DNA of 64,000 bases from Pseudomonas jinjuensis (GCF_900103845.1 NZ_FNIJ01000012.1:1-64000); one strand, 5' to 3'; shown: positions 21,147-31,205, counted from the stretch's first letter. A program made the numbers and translations. Notes: generated from the sequence alone by a model not told the origin.

Positions 21147-21569
21147 TCACTTCACCAGCGGCAGGTTATCGCCACGCCAGCTGCCGATGCCACCGGAAAG
21201 TTTGGCGGCCGTGTAGCCGGCCTTGCGCAGGACGCCGCACCAGGTGCCGGCGTGCTGGCCCATGCCGTCGACCACGATGATGGTCTTGGCCTTGTGTTTG
21301 TCCAGCTCGCTCATGCGCGCGTTCAGTTTGTCCGCCGGAATGTTCAGCGCGTCGACGATATGCCCGGCGGAGAATTCCTTGGCCGGGCGGATGTCCAGCA
21401 CCACCGCCTGCTCGGCGTTGACCAGCGCGGTCAGCTCGCGGCTCGACAGGCTGCGCCCGCCGCGGCGGATCTCGTGCAGCGCCAGCAACACCAGCAGGAC
21501 GACCAGCGCCGCGACCAGCAGGTAGTGGTTGGTGGCGAATTCGATCAGACGGGGAAGAAACGATTGCAT
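21147..21569 (-). CDS. Membrane-anchored rhodanese-like protein (YibN type)
   Basis: Encodes 140 residues. One N-terminal helix (about 16-34, [16 protein letters not shown]) is followed by a rhodanese fold ([22 protein letters not shown] ... [13 protein letters not shown]). At the active-site loop, where a catalytic rhodanese has Cys, the sequence reads [14 protein letters not shown]; the usual Cys position is not cysteine and the only nearby Cys is several residues later. Sulfurtransferase activity is therefore doubtful. Order yibN-grxC-secB is conserved with E. coli. It is divergent from gpmI across a 143-bp gap. Confidence 0.88.
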   Translation of the reverse strand: MQSFLPRLIEFATNHYLLVAALVVLLVLLALHEIRRGGRSLSSRELTALVNAEQAVVLDIRPAKEFSAGHIVDALNIPADKLNARMSELDKHKAKTIIVVDGMGQHAGTWCGVLRKAGYTAAKLSGGIGSWRGDNLPLVK

Positions 21570-21712
21570 GGCGCAAAGTATCCAGATGGAAAAATGCCGG
21601 CCAGTATACACAGCCCCATCTGACGGCTGAACCCTGTGAATCATGGCGCCTGTCGGCCCCAGGCGGTAAAATGCCGCTCCTTTTTCTGACCCCGTTTAGG
21701 AAAGAGCCGTAC

Positions 21713-23248
21713 ATGCCTGCATCGCCCAAACCCCTGGTCCTGATCATCCTGGACGGCTTCGGCCATAGCGATTCCCCCGAATACAACGCCATCCACGCCG
21801 CCAACAAGCCGAACTGGGACCGCCTGCTGGCTACCCAGCCGCACGGCCTGATTTCCGGCAGCGGCATGGACGTCGGCCTGCCCGACGGCCAGATGGGCAA
21901 CTCCGAGGTCGGCCACATGAACCTCGGCGCCGGCCGCGTCGTCTACCAGGACTTCACCCGCGTGACCAAGGCGATCCGCGACGGCGAGTTCTTCAGCAAT
22001 CCGGAAATCACCGCGGCGGTCGACAAGGCCGTGGCCGCCGGCAAGGCCGTGCACTTCATGGGCCTGCTCTCCGACGGCGGCGTGCACAGCCACCAGGACC
22101 ACCTGGTCGCCATGGCCGAGCTGGCCGCCCAGCGCGGCGCCGGGAATATCTACCTGCACGCCTTCCTCGACGGCCGCGATACCCCACCGAAGAGCGCCGA
22201 GTCCTCCATCAGGCTGATGGACGAGACCTTCGCCCGCCTCGGCAAGGGCCGCACCGCCAGCCTGATCGGCCGCTACTTCGCCATGGACCGCGACAACCGC
22301 TGGGACCGCGTCGAAGCCGCCTACAACCTGATCACCGAAGGCCAGGCCGAATTCACCGCCGCCAGCGCCGTCGAAGGCCTGGCCGCCGCCTACGAGCGCG
22401 GCGAGAGCGACGAGTTCGTCAAGGCGACCCGCATCGGCGAGCCGGTGAAGGTGGAAGACGGCGACGCGGTGATCTTCATGAACTTCCGCGCCGACCGCGC
22501 CCGCGAGCTGTCGCGCGCCTTCGTCGAGCCGGGCTTCAAGGAATTCCAGCGCCAGCGCGAGCTGAACATGGCCGGCTTCGTCATGCTGACCCAGTACGCC
22601 GCGAGCATCCCGGCGCCCAGCGCGTTCAAGCCGGAATCCCTGGACAACGTCCTCGGCGAATACCTGGCGAAGAACGGCAAGACCCAGCTGCGCATCGCCG
22701 AGACCGAGAAGTACGCCCACGTCACCTTCTTCTTCTCCGGCGGCCGCGAAGAGCCGTTCGAGGGCGAGGAACGCATCCTCATCCCGTCGCCGAAGGTCGC
22801 CACCTACGACCTGCAGCCGGAAATGAGCGCGCCGGAAGTCACCGACCGGATCGTCGAGGCCATCGAGAACCAGCGTTTCGACGTGATCATCGTCAACTAC
22901 GCCAACGGCGACATGGTCGGCCACACCGGCGTGTTCGAGGCCGCGGTGAAGGCCGTGGAAGCGCTGGACACCTGCGTCGGCCGCATCGTCGAGGCGCTGG
23001 ACAAGGTCGGCGGCGAAGCGCTGATCACCGCCGACCACGGCAACGTCGAGCAGATGGAAGACGTGATGACCGGCCAGGCGCACACCGCGCACACCTGCGA
23101 GCCGGTGCCGTTCGTCTATGTCGGCAAGCGCAAGCTGAGCATCCGCGAAGGCGGCGTGCTGGCCGACGTGGCGCCGACCATGCTGACCCTGATGGGCCTG
23201 CCGGTGCCGGCGGAAATGACCGGCACCTCGATCGTCCGCCCGGACTGA
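21713..23248 (+). CDS. gpmI: 2,3-bisphosphoglycerate-independent phosphoglycerate mutase
   Basis: Encodes 511 residues starting [17 protein letters not shown]. It has the alkaline-phosphatase-like fold with metal ligand D14, catalytic Ser64 (GNSEVGHMN) and a second metal cluster region ([22 protein letters not shown]). It interconverts 3- and 2-phosphoglycerate using Mn2+ in glycolysis and gluconeogenesis. A ribosome site AGGAAAGAG precedes the ATG. It is followed by a hairpin terminator and then an EnvC-like gene. Confidence 0.97.
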   Translation: MPASPKPLVLIILDGFGHSDSPEYNAIHAANKPNWDRLLATQPHGLISGSGMDVGLPDGQMGNSEVGHMNLGAGRVVYQDFTRVTKAIRDGEFFSNPEITAAVDKAVAAGKAVHFMGLLSDGGVHSHQDHLVAMAELAAQRGAGNIYLHAFLDGRDTPPKSAESSIRLMDETFARLGKGRTASLIGRYFAMDRDNRWDRVEAAYNLITEGQAEFTAASAVEGLAAAYERGESDEFVKATRIGEPVKVEDGDAVIFMNFRADRARELSRAFVEPGFKEFQRQRELNMAGFVMLTQYAASIPAPSAFKPESLDNVLGEYLAKNGKTQLRIAETEKYAHVTFFFSGGREEPFEGEERILIPSPKVATYDLQPEMSAPEVTDRIVEAIENQRFDVIIVNYANGDMVGHTGVFEAAVKAVEALDTCVGRIVEALDKVGGEALITADHGNVEQMEDVMTGQAHTAHTCEPVPFVYVGKRKLSIREGGVLADVAPTMLTLMGLPVPAEMTGTSIVRPD

Positions 23249-23271
23249 TCCACAGGCAGCGCCACAACCGG

Positions 23272-23310
23272 GAAACGCCCCATGCCACGCGGCCTGGGGC
23301 GTTTCTTTTT
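23272..23310 (+). terminator. Rho-independent terminator of gpmI
   Basis: GAAACGCCCCA pairs with TGGGGCGTTTC across a 13-base loop, followed by TTTTT. It is 23 bp past the gpmI stop. Confidence 0.85.
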
Positions 23311-23364
23311 GGCCGCCGGGGCGGGCATACTAGTCCGGTCCCGAATCCAGGTGCCCGCCACCCC

Positions 23365-24651
23365 ATGCATCGTGCCCTCTCCTCCCTGCTGCTGATCTGC
23401 CTGCTGAGCCCGTTCGCCGCCGTCGCCGACGAACGTAGCGACACCCAGCGCCAACTCGAACAGACCAAGAAGGACGTCGCCGAGCTGAAGAAGACGCTCA
23501 GCGCCATCCAGGAAGAGAAGTCCGGGGTACAGAAGCAGCTCAAGTCCACCGAGACGCAGATGGGCGATCTGGAGAAGCAGATCAAGGCCCTGCAGGAGCA
23601 GCTCAAGCAGAGCGAAGAGGAGCTGCAGCGGCTCGACGGGGAGAAAAAAAAACTCCAGGGCGCGCGCCTTGAGCAGCAGCGCCTGATCGCCATCCAGGCG
23701 CGCGCGGCCTACCAGAGCGGCCGCGAGGAATACCTCAAGCTGCTGCTCAACCAGGAACATCCGGAAAAGTTCAGCCGCACCCTCACCTACTACGACTACC
23801 TCAACCGCGCCCGCCTCGAACAGATTTCCGCCTACAACGAGACCCTGCGCCAGCTGGGCAACGTCGAGCAGGAAATCGCCGCGCAGAACAGCCAGCAGCT
23901 CGAACAGCAGAACAGCCTCGAAGCGCGCCGCGCGGAACTCGCCGAGGTGCGCCAGAAGCATCAGGAAGCGCTGGCCAAGCTCAACAGCGAATACGGCGAC
24001 GGCAACAGGAAGCTCCAGGCCCGCCAGCAGGACCAGGCGGAACTGGCCAAGGTACTCAGGACCATCGAGGAAACCCTCGCGCGCCAGGCCCGCGAAGCCG
24101 AGGAAGCGCGCCAGCGCGCCCTGGCCGCGGAGCGCGAACGCGCGCGCCGCGACCGCGAGCTGGCCAGCAGCTCATCGGCGGCGAAGAAACCTCGCGCCGA
24201 CTACAGCGGTCCATTGGTTTCCAGCGCCGGCACGAGCTTCGGCGGGGCCTTCGGCGCCGCCCGCGGCAAGCTGCCCTGGCCGGTCGACGGCCGCGTGCTG
24301 GCGCGCTTCGGCAGCCCGCGCGGCGACGATCCCCGCGCCACCTGGGACGGCGTACTGATCGGCGCAGCCGCCGGCAGCACGGTGCGCGCCGTGCATGGCG
24401 GCCGCGTGGTGTTCGCCGACTGGCTGCGCGGCGCCGGGCTGCTGGTGATCCTCGACCACGGCGGCGGCTACCTCAGCCTCTACGGTCACAATCAGAGCCT
24501 GCTGAAGGACGCCGGCGACACGGTGAAGGCCGGCGAGCCCATCGCCACGGTTGGCGCCAGCGGCGGACAGAGCTCCCCGGCGGTATACTTTGCCATTCGC
24601 CACCAGGGTCGCCCGGCGGACCCCACTACCTGGTGCCGCACGCAGGGATAA
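23365..24651 (+). CDS. envC: EnvC-like murein hydrolase activator
   Basis: Encodes 428 residues: signal peptide (1-21), long coiled coil rich in Gln/Glu/Lys (about 25-265), basic linker, and C-terminal LytM/M23 domain (about 305-425). In the LytM domain the usual zinc-binding histidines are missing: the first motif reads TWDGVLIG and the HxH region reads VYFAIRHQG. This is the degenerate form of EnvC, which activates cell-division amidases rather than cutting itself. It precedes ctpA by 27 bp and a YibQ-type gene, forming an envelope operon. Confidence 0.9.
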   Translation: MHRALSSLLLICLLSPFAAVADERSDTQRQLEQTKKDVAELKKTLSAIQEEKSGVQKQLKSTETQMGDLEKQIKALQEQLKQSEEELQRLDGEKKKLQGARLEQQRLIAIQARAAYQSGREEYLKLLLNQEHPEKFSRTLTYYDYLNRARLEQISAYNETLRQLGNVEQEIAAQNSQQLEQQNSLEARRAELAEVRQKHQEALAKLNSEYGDGNRKLQARQQDQAELAKVLRTIEETLARQAREAEEARQRALAAERERARRDRELASSSSAAKKPRADYSGPLVSSAGTSFGGAFGAARGKLPWPVDGRVLARFGSPRGDDPRATWDGVLIGAAAGSTVRAVHGGRVVFADWLRGAGLLVILDHGGGYLSLYGHNQSLLKDAGDTVKAGEPIATVGASGGQSSPAVYFAIRHQGRPADPTTWCRTQG

Positions 24652-24678
24652 GCGGCGGACACGCCTTAGGAGCCAAAC

Positions 24679-25995
24679 ATGTCGCATTGCTTCCGTCTCA
24701 CCACCCTGGCCCTGGCGTTGCTGCTGGGTAGCGGCTCCCTGCTCGCCGCTCCGGCCGCGCAATCCGCCGCGCCCGCCGGCGATGGCCGCGAGGCGCCGCT
24801 GCCGCTGGACGAGCTGCGCACCTTCGCCGAAGTCCTCGACCGGGTGAAGGCCGCCTACGTCGAACCGGTGGACGACAAGACCCTGCTGGAAAACGCCATC
24901 AAGGGCATGCTCAGCAACCTCGACCCGCACTCGGCCTATCTCGACCCGGAGGAATTCGCCGAGCTGCAGGAAAGCACCAGCGGCGAGTTCGGCGGCCTGG
25001 GCGTGGAAGTCGGCACCGAGGACGGCTTCATCAAGGTGGTCTCGCCCATCGACGATACCCCGGCGGCCAGGGCCGGCATCCAGCCCGGCGACCTGATCAT
25101 CAAGATCGACGGCAAGCCGACCAAGGACCAGTCGATGAACGAGGCGGTGGACAGCATGCGCGGCAAGCCCGGCTCGCCGATCACCCTGACCATCGTGCGC
25201 GGCGGCGGACGGCCGTTCGACGTCGAGCTCAAGCGCGCGATCATCAAGGTCCGGAGCGTCAGGAGCCAGATCCTCGAACCGAACTACGGCTACCTGCGCA
25301 TCACCCAGTTCCAGGTCAACAGCGGCGAGGAAGTGGTCAAGGCGCTGGGCAAGCTGCGCAAGGACAACAACGGCAAGCTCAAGGGCATGGTCCTCGACCT
25401 GCGCAACAACCCGGGCGGCGTGCTGCAGTCCGCGGTGGAAGTGGCCGACTCCTTCCTCACCAAGGGGCTGATCGTCTACACCAAGGGTCGCATCGCCAAC
25501 TCCGAGCTGCGCTTCTCCGCCGACCCGTCCGACCCCAGCGAAGGCGTGCCGGTGGTGGTGCTGATCAACGGCGGCAGCGCCTCGGCGGCGGAAATCGTCG
25601 CCGGCGCCCTGCAGGACCAGAAGCGCGCGATCGTCATGGGCACCGACAGCTTCGGCAAGGGCTCGGTGCAGACCGTGCTGCCGCTGAACAACGACCGCGC
25701 CCTGAAGCTCACCACCGCGCTCTACTACACGCCCAACGGCCGCTCGATCCAGGCCCAGGGCATCGTCCCGGACATCGAGGTGGAACGCGCCAAGCTCACC
25801 CGCGAGCAGAGCGATTTCGAAGGCTTCAAGGAAGCCGACCTGCAGGGCCACCTGTCCAACGGCAACGGCGGCGCGGATCGCCCGACCACCGCCGGCAAGG
25901 CCGGCGACCAGCCGCGTCCGCAGGACAGCGACTACCAGTTGAGCCAGGCTCTCAGCCTGCTGAAGGGACTCAGCGTCAGCCGCGGCAACAACTGA
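24679..25995 (+). CDS. ctpA: Carboxy-terminal processing protease CtpA (S41)
   Basis: Encodes 438 residues: signal peptide (1-23), helical N-terminal segment, PDZ domain (about 95-170), and S41 protease core. Catalytic Ser302 lies in GGSASAAEIV and Lys327 in FGKGSVQT, matching the dyad numbering known for P. aeruginosa CtpA. In that species it works with the lipoprotein LbcA to degrade peptidoglycan-crosslink hydrolases. LbcA is not encoded here. It is operonic with envC upstream and the deacetylase-like gene 3 bp downstream. Confidence 0.95.
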   Translation: MSHCFRLTTLALALLLGSGSLLAAPAAQSAAPAGDGREAPLPLDELRTFAEVLDRVKAAYVEPVDDKTLLENAIKGMLSNLDPHSAYLDPEEFAELQESTSGEFGGLGVEVGTEDGFIKVVSPIDDTPAARAGIQPGDLIIKIDGKPTKDQSMNEAVDSMRGKPGSPITLTIVRGGGRPFDVELKRAIIKVRSVRSQILEPNYGYLRITQFQVNSGEEVVKALGKLRKDNNGKLKGMVLDLRNNPGGVLQSAVEVADSFLTKGLIVYTKGRIANSELRFSADPSDPSEGVPVVVLINGGSASAAEIVAGALQDQKRAIVMGTDSFGKGSVQTVLPLNNDRALKLTTALYYTPNGRSIQAQGIVPDIEVERAKLTREQSDFEGFKEADLQGHLSNGNGGADRPTTAGKAGDQPRPQDSDYQLSQALSLLKGLSVSRGNN

Positions 25996-25998
25996 CCG

Positions 25999-26775
25999 AT
26001 GCGCCTGGCGCGGCTGCTGTTCGGCCTGTGCCTGGGCGCGCTGTCCTGCCAGGCGCCGGCCGCCCCGGCGCCCAGCCATCCGCCCCTGCTCGCCATCGTC
26101 ATCGACGACATGGGGCAGAACCTCGAACGCGACCGCCGCGTCCTCCAGCTGTCGCCCCGCATCGCCACCGCCATCCTGCCGGACACTCCGCACGCCGCGA
26201 CGGTAGCGCACGAGGCGCACCAGCGCGGGCACACGGTGCTGCTGCACATGCCCATGGACCCGGCCGGCGGCGCCTTCGCCTGGCGTCCCGGACTGCCCCG
26301 CGAGGAACTGCTGCGCCGGCTCGACGCTGCGCTAACCGCCGTGCCTTTCGTGCAGGGCGTGAACAATCACGAAGGCAGCCGCATGACCGCCGAGCGCCCG
26401 GCGATGGACTGGCTGATGCAGACCCTGCAGCAGCGCCACCTGTTCTTCCTCGACAGCCGCACCAGCGCCGCCACCGTGGCCGCCGCCGAGGCGCAGAAGG
26501 ACGGGCTGGCGAGCCTGTCGCGGGATGTGTTCCTGGACGACGACCCGAGCGAGGAAGCCGTGGCGCGTCAGCTGCAACTGGGCATCGCGCTGGCGCGGCG
26601 GCAGGGCTCGGCAGTGCTGATCGGCCATCCGCGCCCCGCCACCCTCGCCGTGCTGGAGCGCGAGGTGCCGAAGCTGAAGGCGCTGGGCATCGAACTGATC
26701 GACCCGCTGCCGCTGATCGCCGAACGCGGCAACCGGGCGATGGCGGCGCATGGCAAGGATGGGGTTTATCGATGA
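25999..26775 (+). CDS. Divergent polysaccharide deacetylase family protein (YibQ type)
   Basis: Encodes 258 residues with a signal peptide (1-22), then AIVIDDMGQNL, ATAILPDTPHA, LLHMPMDP, GVNNHEGSRMT and LIGHPRP. These are the hallmark segments of the DUF610/YibQ branch of the NodB-like deacetylases. Substrate is unknown; a periplasmic peptidoglycan or polysaccharide role is inferred from its envC-ctpA neighbours, an association also seen in enterics (envC-yibQ). Confidence 0.9.
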   Translation: MRLARLLFGLCLGALSCQAPAAPAPSHPPLLAIVIDDMGQNLERDRRVLQLSPRIATAILPDTPHAATVAHEAHQRGHTVLLHMPMDPAGGAFAWRPGLPREELLRRLDAALTAVPFVQGVNNHEGSRMTAERPAMDWLMQTLQQRHLFFLDSRTSAATVAAAEAQKDGLASLSRDVFLDDDPSEEAVARQLQLGIALARRQGSAVLIGHPRPATLAVLEREVPKLKALGIELIDPLPLIAERGNRAMAAHGKDGVYR

Positions 26776-26819
26776 GACGGCACTGCTGGGTGGACGTCGC
26801 TTTTCCTGTCCACCGCCTC

Positions 26820-26972
26820 GGCCGTAATGGTGGAAATCGCTTCGCGGATTTCCACCCTACGCCTGGACTGGCAGGAACCTGTAGGAGCCAGCTTGCTGGC
26901 GATCCCGGATTCACCGGCAACCGACAAGCCGCCGGCAGACACGGCTGATCGCCAGCAAGCTGGGCTCCTACA
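26820..26972. repeat. REP/BIME module between the yibQ-type gene and the SBP gene
   Basis: A short palindrome (GGTGGAAATC...GATTTCCACC, 26829-26856) is followed by an inverted REP pair from 26880 (GTAGGAGCCAGCTTGCTGGC) to 26972 (GCCAGCAAGCTGGGCTCC). The core (ACCGGCAACCGA, then GCCGCCGG) matches the module at 14697-14784. The rest of the 26776-27093 gap has a small GTAGGGCGGGC...GCCCGCC-like motif near 27014 and no gene. Confidence 0.75.
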
Positions 26973-27093
26973 GGATCGGCATCGCCGGTGGGCGCAGGAG
27001 CGTGCGTAGTGTGTAGGGCGGGCGCAACCCGCCATTGGGCCCCGGCGGGTTTCACGCGCCCTGCATCGGTCTGTAGCCGGGCGCTTTCCGGCC

Positions 27094-27849
27094 TCAGAGA
27101 TAGCTGTTCAGCACATCGTCGACGAAGCCTTCGCCGCGCATCTGGTCGAGGGTGTCCTGCAGCTTCTTCACCACCTCGTCCGGAGTCTCGCGGTTCAGCG
27201 CCAGGAAGAGCTGGTCGCTGTTGAAGCGCAGCACGGTCTTCAGGCCGGTCACGCCTTCCTGCCTGGCCAGGTAGCGGCCGGCCGGGTCGCCGCTGGCCCA
27301 GAGGTCGATCTGGCCCTTGTCCAGCTTGCTGGCGTTTTCCTGGTCGCGCAGCGCCAGCACCGGATCGAAGCCGCGCTTGCCCAGGTATTCGGCGATGGCA
27401 TCGCCCTTGTAGGCGCCGATCCTGTACTGCTTGGCCTCGTCCAGGCTCCCCACGCTGATGGTGCTGTCGCCCTTGGCCAGCAGCACCCAGTCGTCCGGAC
27501 CGATCGGGCCGACCCATTTGAACGACGCCTCGCGCTCGGGCAGCCGGGCGGTGACGAACACGCCGTAGCCGGGCTTCTCCAGCGCCAGCTTGTAGATGCG
27601 ATCCCAGGGGAAGCGCAGGGTCAGGCTGTACTTGATCCCGGCGCGCCTGAACATTTCCCGCACGATATCCACGGCGATGCCGTCGATATTGTCTTCCTGG
27701 GCGAAGTTCTTCCCGTTGATCGCCATGTTGTAGGGCGGGAAGTTTTCGGTCAGCAGGACCATGCTGTAGTCGGGAGAGATTTCGGCTCGCGCCCCGGCGG
27801 ACAGCAACAAGGTACAACTCACGCACGCAAGCAGAATGCGTTTCAGCAT
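27094..27849 (-). CDS. Periplasmic solute-binding protein, SBP_bac_3 type
   Basis: Encodes 251 residues from MLKRILLACVSCTLLLSAGA, a signal peptide. The ATG at 27849 has AGGA eight bases upstream; the ATG two codons earlier abuts that site. The mature part shows TENFPPYNMAINGKNFAQED, DGIAVDIVREMFRRAGIKY and WASGDPAGRYLA, typical of amino-acid/polar solute binding proteins of transporter family 3. No ABC permease or ATPase is adjacent, so it may be an orphan receptor or feed another transporter. It is transcribed leftward, downstream of hisF. Confidence 0.85.
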   Translation of the reverse strand: MLKRILLACVSCTLLLSAGARAEISPDYSMVLLTENFPPYNMAINGKNFAQEDNIDGIAVDIVREMFRRAGIKYSLTLRFPWDRIYKLALEKPGYGVFVTARLPEREASFKWVGPIGPDDWVLLAKGDSTISVGSLDEAKQYRIGAYKGDAIAEYLGKRGFDPVLALRDQENASKLDKGQIDLWASGDPAGRYLARQEGVTGLKTVLRFNSDQLFLALNRETPDEVVKKLQDTLDQMRGEGFVDDVLNSYL

Positions 27850-28052
27850 TGGCATCTTCCTGGTTTCCTGGATTTCGGGATCGCGCGGAGTGACGCAAGT
27901 TTGACGCCAGAAAAACCCCGCACACAGCGCAGCAGAGTAGCCGATTGCCACCCACTCCGCTGTGCAGAAAATGCCAGAATCGTGCGTGAGCCCGTCATGC
28001 CGACGGGCAGCAGGCGCTCGACGCAGTTATGCCGACGCGCAGCAGATCATGC

Positions 28053-28823
28053 TCAGCGCACGACGATGCCGCGGCTGGCCATATAGGCCTTGGCTTCGGG
28101 GATGCTGTACTCGCCGAAGTGGAAGATGCTCGCCGCCAGTACCGCGTCGGCCTTGCCCTCGATGATGCCGTCGGCCAGGTGCTGCAGGTTGCCGACGCCG
28201 CCGGAAGCGATCACCGGAATGCCCACCGCCTCGCTGATGGCGCGGGTCACGCCGAGGTCGTAGCCGCTCTTCACGCCGTCCTGGTCCATGCTGGTGAGGA
28301 GGATTTCACCGGCGCCCAGGCCTTCCATCTTCTTCGCCCATTCCACTGCGTCGAGCCCGGTGGGCTTGCGGCCGCCGTGGGTGAAGATTTCCCAGCGCGG
28401 GGTTTCGCCCGGCGCGGAGACCTTCTTGGCGTCGATGGCGACGACGATGCACTGCGAGCCGAAGCGCGCGGCAGCCTCGCCGACGAATTCCGGGGTGAAC
28501 ACCGCGGCGGTGTTGATCGACACCTTGTCCGCGCCGGCATTCAGCAGGTTGCGGATGTCCTGCACGGTGCGCACGCCGCCGCCCACGGTCAGCGGAATGA
28601 ACACCTGGCTGGCCATGCGCTCGACGGTATGCAGGGTGGTGTCGCGGCCATCGACGCTGGCGGTGATGTCGAGGAAGGTGATCTCGTCGGCGCCCTGCTC
28701 ATCGTAGCGGCGGGCGATTTCCACCGGGTCGCCGGCGTCGCGGATGTTCTCGAACTTGACGCCCTTCACCACGCGGCCGTTGTCCACGTCGAGGCAGGGG
28801 ATGATGCGTTTTGCCAGTGCCAT
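28053..28823 (-). CDS. hisF: Imidazole glycerol phosphate synthase cyclase subunit HisF
   Basis: Encodes 256 residues, a (beta/alpha)8 barrel starting [21 protein letters not shown] with catalytic Asp in CLDV and in the second half ([13 protein letters not shown]). It cyclises PRFAR with ammonia from HisH to give IGP and AICAR in histidine synthesis. It is the last gene of the leftward his cluster, separated from hisA by 112 bp holding a repeat. The start is fixed by the HisF N-terminus. Confidence 0.97.
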   Translation of the reverse strand: MALAKRIIPCLDVDNGRVVKGVKFENIRDAGDPVEIARRYDEQGADEITFLDITASVDGRDTTLHTVERMASQVFIPLTVGGGVRTVQDIRNLLNAGADKVSINTAAVFTPEFVGEAAARFGSQCIVVAIDAKKVSAPGETPRWEIFTHGGRKPTGLDAVEWAKKMEGLGAGEILLTSMDQDGVKSGYDLGVTRAISEAVGIPVIASGGVGNLQHLADGIIEGKADAVLAASIFHFGEYSIPEAKAYMASRGIVVR

Positions 28824-28835
28824 GTCTTTGCTTCC

Positions 28836-28929
28836 GTAGGATGGGTGGAGCGCAGCGATACCCATGCTGACTCGCCACCCGATACCCTCATCGGTGGGTT
28901 ACGCCGCTGCGCGGATAACCCACCCTACG
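28836..28929. repeat. GTAGGATGGGTGG-type palindrome between hisA and hisF
   Basis: CGTAGGATGGGTGGAGCGCAG... at 28836 pairs loosely with GGTGGGTTACGCCGCTGCGC...ACCCACCCTACG ending at 28929. It is the same GTAGGGTGG family seen at 18846. It separates hisA from hisF in the operon and could affect readthrough. Confidence 0.65.
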
Positions 28930-28935
28930 TTCGAA

Positions 28936-29673
28936 TCAGCCCTTGAAGCTGTCGCACAGCGCCTGGGCCTCGGCGACGTCCAGCGTGCCTTCATAGATCG
29001 CCCGGCCGGTGATGGCGCCGACGATGCCCGGCTCCTTCGCATCCAGCAGTTTCTGGATGTCGCCGAGGTTGTGGATGCCGCCGGAAGCGATCACCGGGAT
29101 GCGCGTGGCGCGGGCCAGGGCGGCGGTGGCTTCGACGTTGCAGCCCTGCATCATGCCGTCCTTGGAGATGTCGGTGTAGACGATCGCCGAGACGCCATCG
29201 GCCTCGAAGCGCCTGGCCAGGTCGATCACCTGCACTTCGCTGACTTCGGCCCAGCCGTCGGTGGCGACGAAGCCGTCCTTCGCGTCGAGACCGACGATCA
29301 CCTTGCCCGGGAAGGCGCGGCAGGCTTCGCCGACGAATTCCGGCTGCTTGACCGCCTTGGTGCCGATGATCACGTAGCTGACGCCGGCGCGGACGTAGTG
29401 CTCGATGGTTTCCAGCGAGCGGATGCCGCCGCCGATCTGGATCGGCAGGTCCGGGTAGCGCCTGGCGATGGCGGTGACCACCTCGCCATTGACCGGCTTG
29501 CCTTCGAAGGCGCCGTTCAGGTCAACCAGGTGCAGGCGGCGGCAACCGCCCTCCACCCACTTGGCGGCCATGGCCACCGGGTCGTCGGAGAAGACGGTGG
29601 CATCTTCCATCAGGCCCTGGCGCAGGCGCACGCAGGCGCCGTCTTTCAGATCGATAGCGGGAATGATCAGCAT
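28936..29673 (-). CDS. hisA: ProFAR isomerase HisA
   Basis: Encodes 245 residues, a half-repeat TIM barrel. It starts [17 protein letters not shown] with the catalytic Asp in AIDLKDG, and a second Asp in [12 protein letters not shown]. It isomerises the aminoaldose ProFAR to the aminoketose PRFAR. It lies 36 bp downstream of the DUF2164 gene in the his operon. Confidence 0.97.
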   Translation of the reverse strand: MLIIPAIDLKDGACVRLRQGLMEDATVFSDDPVAMAAKWVEGGCRRLHLVDLNGAFEGKPVNGEVVTAIARRYPDLPIQIGGGIRSLETIEHYVRAGVSYVIIGTKAVKQPEFVGEACRAFPGKVIVGLDAKDGFVATDGWAEVSEVQVIDLARRFEADGVSAIVYTDISKDGMMQGCNVEATAALARATRIPVIASGGIHNLGDIQKLLDAKEPGIVGAITGRAIYEGTLDVAEAQALCDSFKG

Positions 29674-29709
29674 CGGTTGAACCTGCTCACGTCATTGAAA
29701 TCGGGAGGG

Positions 29710-29970
29710 TCAGCTCTTTTCGAGCGCCCACAAGTCGCTCTCGATGCTTTCGAACCTGTCCTTCAGGTGCGTCTGCACGTCGAGGATCGCCTTGTTGTAG
29801 AACAGCGGGCCGAACTCGCGCATGAAGAAATCCAGCGCCTCTTCGGCCTCGAAGGAGCCGACATCCAGCTCGAACCGATCTTCGAGGAAGCGCTGGATGG
29901 CCCGCGCCGCGCTCTGGCGCTGGGCGCCGTCGAGTTCGAGGATGGCCGGCTTGTCCTTCTGGCGCGCCAT
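29710..29970 (-). CDS. DUF2164 family protein in the his operon
   Basis: Encodes 86 residues with no signal peptide or membrane segment. It is mostly helical and acidic; the region SIQRFLEDRFELDVGSF-like (here AIQRFLEDRFELDVGSFEAE) and FFMREFGPLFYNKAILDVQ marks DUF2164. Function unknown. The start lies 3 bp after the hisH stop, so it is co-translated with histidine genes. Confidence 0.85.
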   Translation of the reverse strand: MARQKDKPAILELDGAQRQSAARAIQRFLEDRFELDVGSFEAEEALDFFMREFGPLFYNKAILDVQTHLKDRFESIESDLWALEKS

Positions 29971-29973
29971 GGC

Positions 29974-30612
29974 TTACCAGCGCCCGTCCCAGGCGGCGAA
30001 GTTCTGCAGCAGCTGCAGGCCGTGGGTGTGGCTCTTTTCCGGGTGGAACTGCACGGCGAAGCGCGAGCCCTCGGCCAGCGCGGCGGCGAAGTCGACGCCA
30101 TAGTGGCCGCGACCGGCGACCTGGCGCGGATTGCCCGCCTCGATGTAGTAGCTGTGCACGAAGTAGAAGCGCGCGTTGTCCGGGATGTCGTGCCAGAGCG
30201 GGTGCGCCACGCTCTGCGAGACCTGGTTCCAGCCCATGTGCGGGACCTTCAGGTGTTCGCCGTCCTCGTGCAGATCCTTGCCGAAGAAGCGCACCTGGCC
30301 GGGGAACAGGCCGATGCAGTCGACCCCGTCGTTCTCCTCGCTGTGCTCCAGCAGCGCCTGCATGCCGACGCAGATGCCGAGGAACGGGCGGTCCTGGCTG
30401 ACTTCACGCACCAGCGTGTCGAAACCCAGGCGCTTGATCTCGGCCATGCAGTCGCGGATCGCACCGACGCCGGGGAACACCACGCGGTCGGCCTCGCGGA
30501 TCACCGCAGCGTCGCTGGTCACCAGCACCCGGCCGGCGCCCACGTGCTCCAGCGCCTTGGACACCGAGTGCAGGTTGCCCATGCCATAGTCGATGACGGC
30601 TACCGTCTGCAT
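29974..30612 (-). CDS. hisH: Imidazole glycerol phosphate synthase glutaminase HisH
   Basis: Encodes 212 residues, a class I glutamine amidotransferase. The nucleophile is C81 (GICVGMQ) and the His/Glu pair is in [12 protein letters not shown]. It supplies ammonia to HisF. The start codon overlaps the hisB stop (TGATG around 30610-30614), so translation is likely coupled. Confidence 0.97.
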   Translation of the reverse strand: MQTVAVIDYGMGNLHSVSKALEHVGAGRVLVTSDAAVIREADRVVFPGVGAIRDCMAEIKRLGFDTLVREVSQDRPFLGICVGMQALLEHSEENDGVDCIGLFPGQVRFFGKDLHEDGEHLKVPHMGWNQVSQSVAHPLWHDIPDNARFYFVHSYYIEAGNPRQVAGRGHYGVDFAAALAEGSRFAVQFHPEKSHTHGLQLLQNFAAWDGRW

Positions 30613-31205
30613 CACAGACACCCTTTGGTCGACGGCATCTGCCCGGCCATGCGTTCGTCCAGCTCGATGGCCATGCGCAGCGCGCGGCCGAAGGCCTTGA
30701 ACACGGTCTCGATCTGGTGGTGGGTGTTGTGCCCGCGCAGGTTGTCGATGTGCAGGGTCACGTTGGCGTGGTTGACGAAGCCCTGGAAGAACTCCATGAA
30801 CAGGTCGACATCGAAGCCGCCGACGCTGGCGCGGGTGAACGGCACGTGCATCTGCAGGCCGGGGCGGCCGGAGAAATCGATCACCACGCGCGACAGCGCC
30901 TCGTCCAGCGGCACGTAGGCATGGCCGTAGCGGCGGATGCCCTTCTTGTCGCCGATGGCCTTGGCGAAGGCCTGGCCGAGGGTGATGCCGATATCCTCGA
31001 CGGTATGGTGGTCGTCGATATGCAGGTCGCCCTTGCACTCGATGTCCAGGTCGATCAGGCCGTGGCGGGCGATCTGGTCCATCATGTGCTCGAGGAAGGG
31101 AACCCCGGTATCGAAGCGGGCCTTGCCCGTTCCATCCAGGTCGATGGAAACCTTGATCTGGGTTTCCAGGGTGTCGCGCGCGACGGATGCCTTGCGTTCG
31201 GCCAT
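30612..31205 (-). CDS. hisB: Imidazoleglycerol-phosphate dehydratase HisB
   Basis: Encodes 197 residues, the monofunctional dehydratase without the phosphatase domain found in enterics. Metal-binding repeats are [24 protein letters not shown] and NTHHQIE. It converts IGP to imidazole acetol phosphate. It is first in the leftward operon hisB-hisH-DUF2164-hisA-hisF. MAERKAS is taken as start (ATG 31205); a longer start eight codons upstream is less likely. Confidence 0.97.
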   Translation of the reverse strand: MAERKASVARDTLETQIKVSIDLDGTGKARFDTGVPFLEHMMDQIARHGLIDLDIECKGDLHIDDHHTVEDIGITLGQAFAKAIGDKKGIRRYGHAYVPLDEALSRVVIDFSGRPGLQMHVPFTRASVGGFDVDLFMEFFQGFVNHANVTLHIDNLRGHNTHHQIETVFKAFGRALRMAIELDERMAGQMPSTKGCL

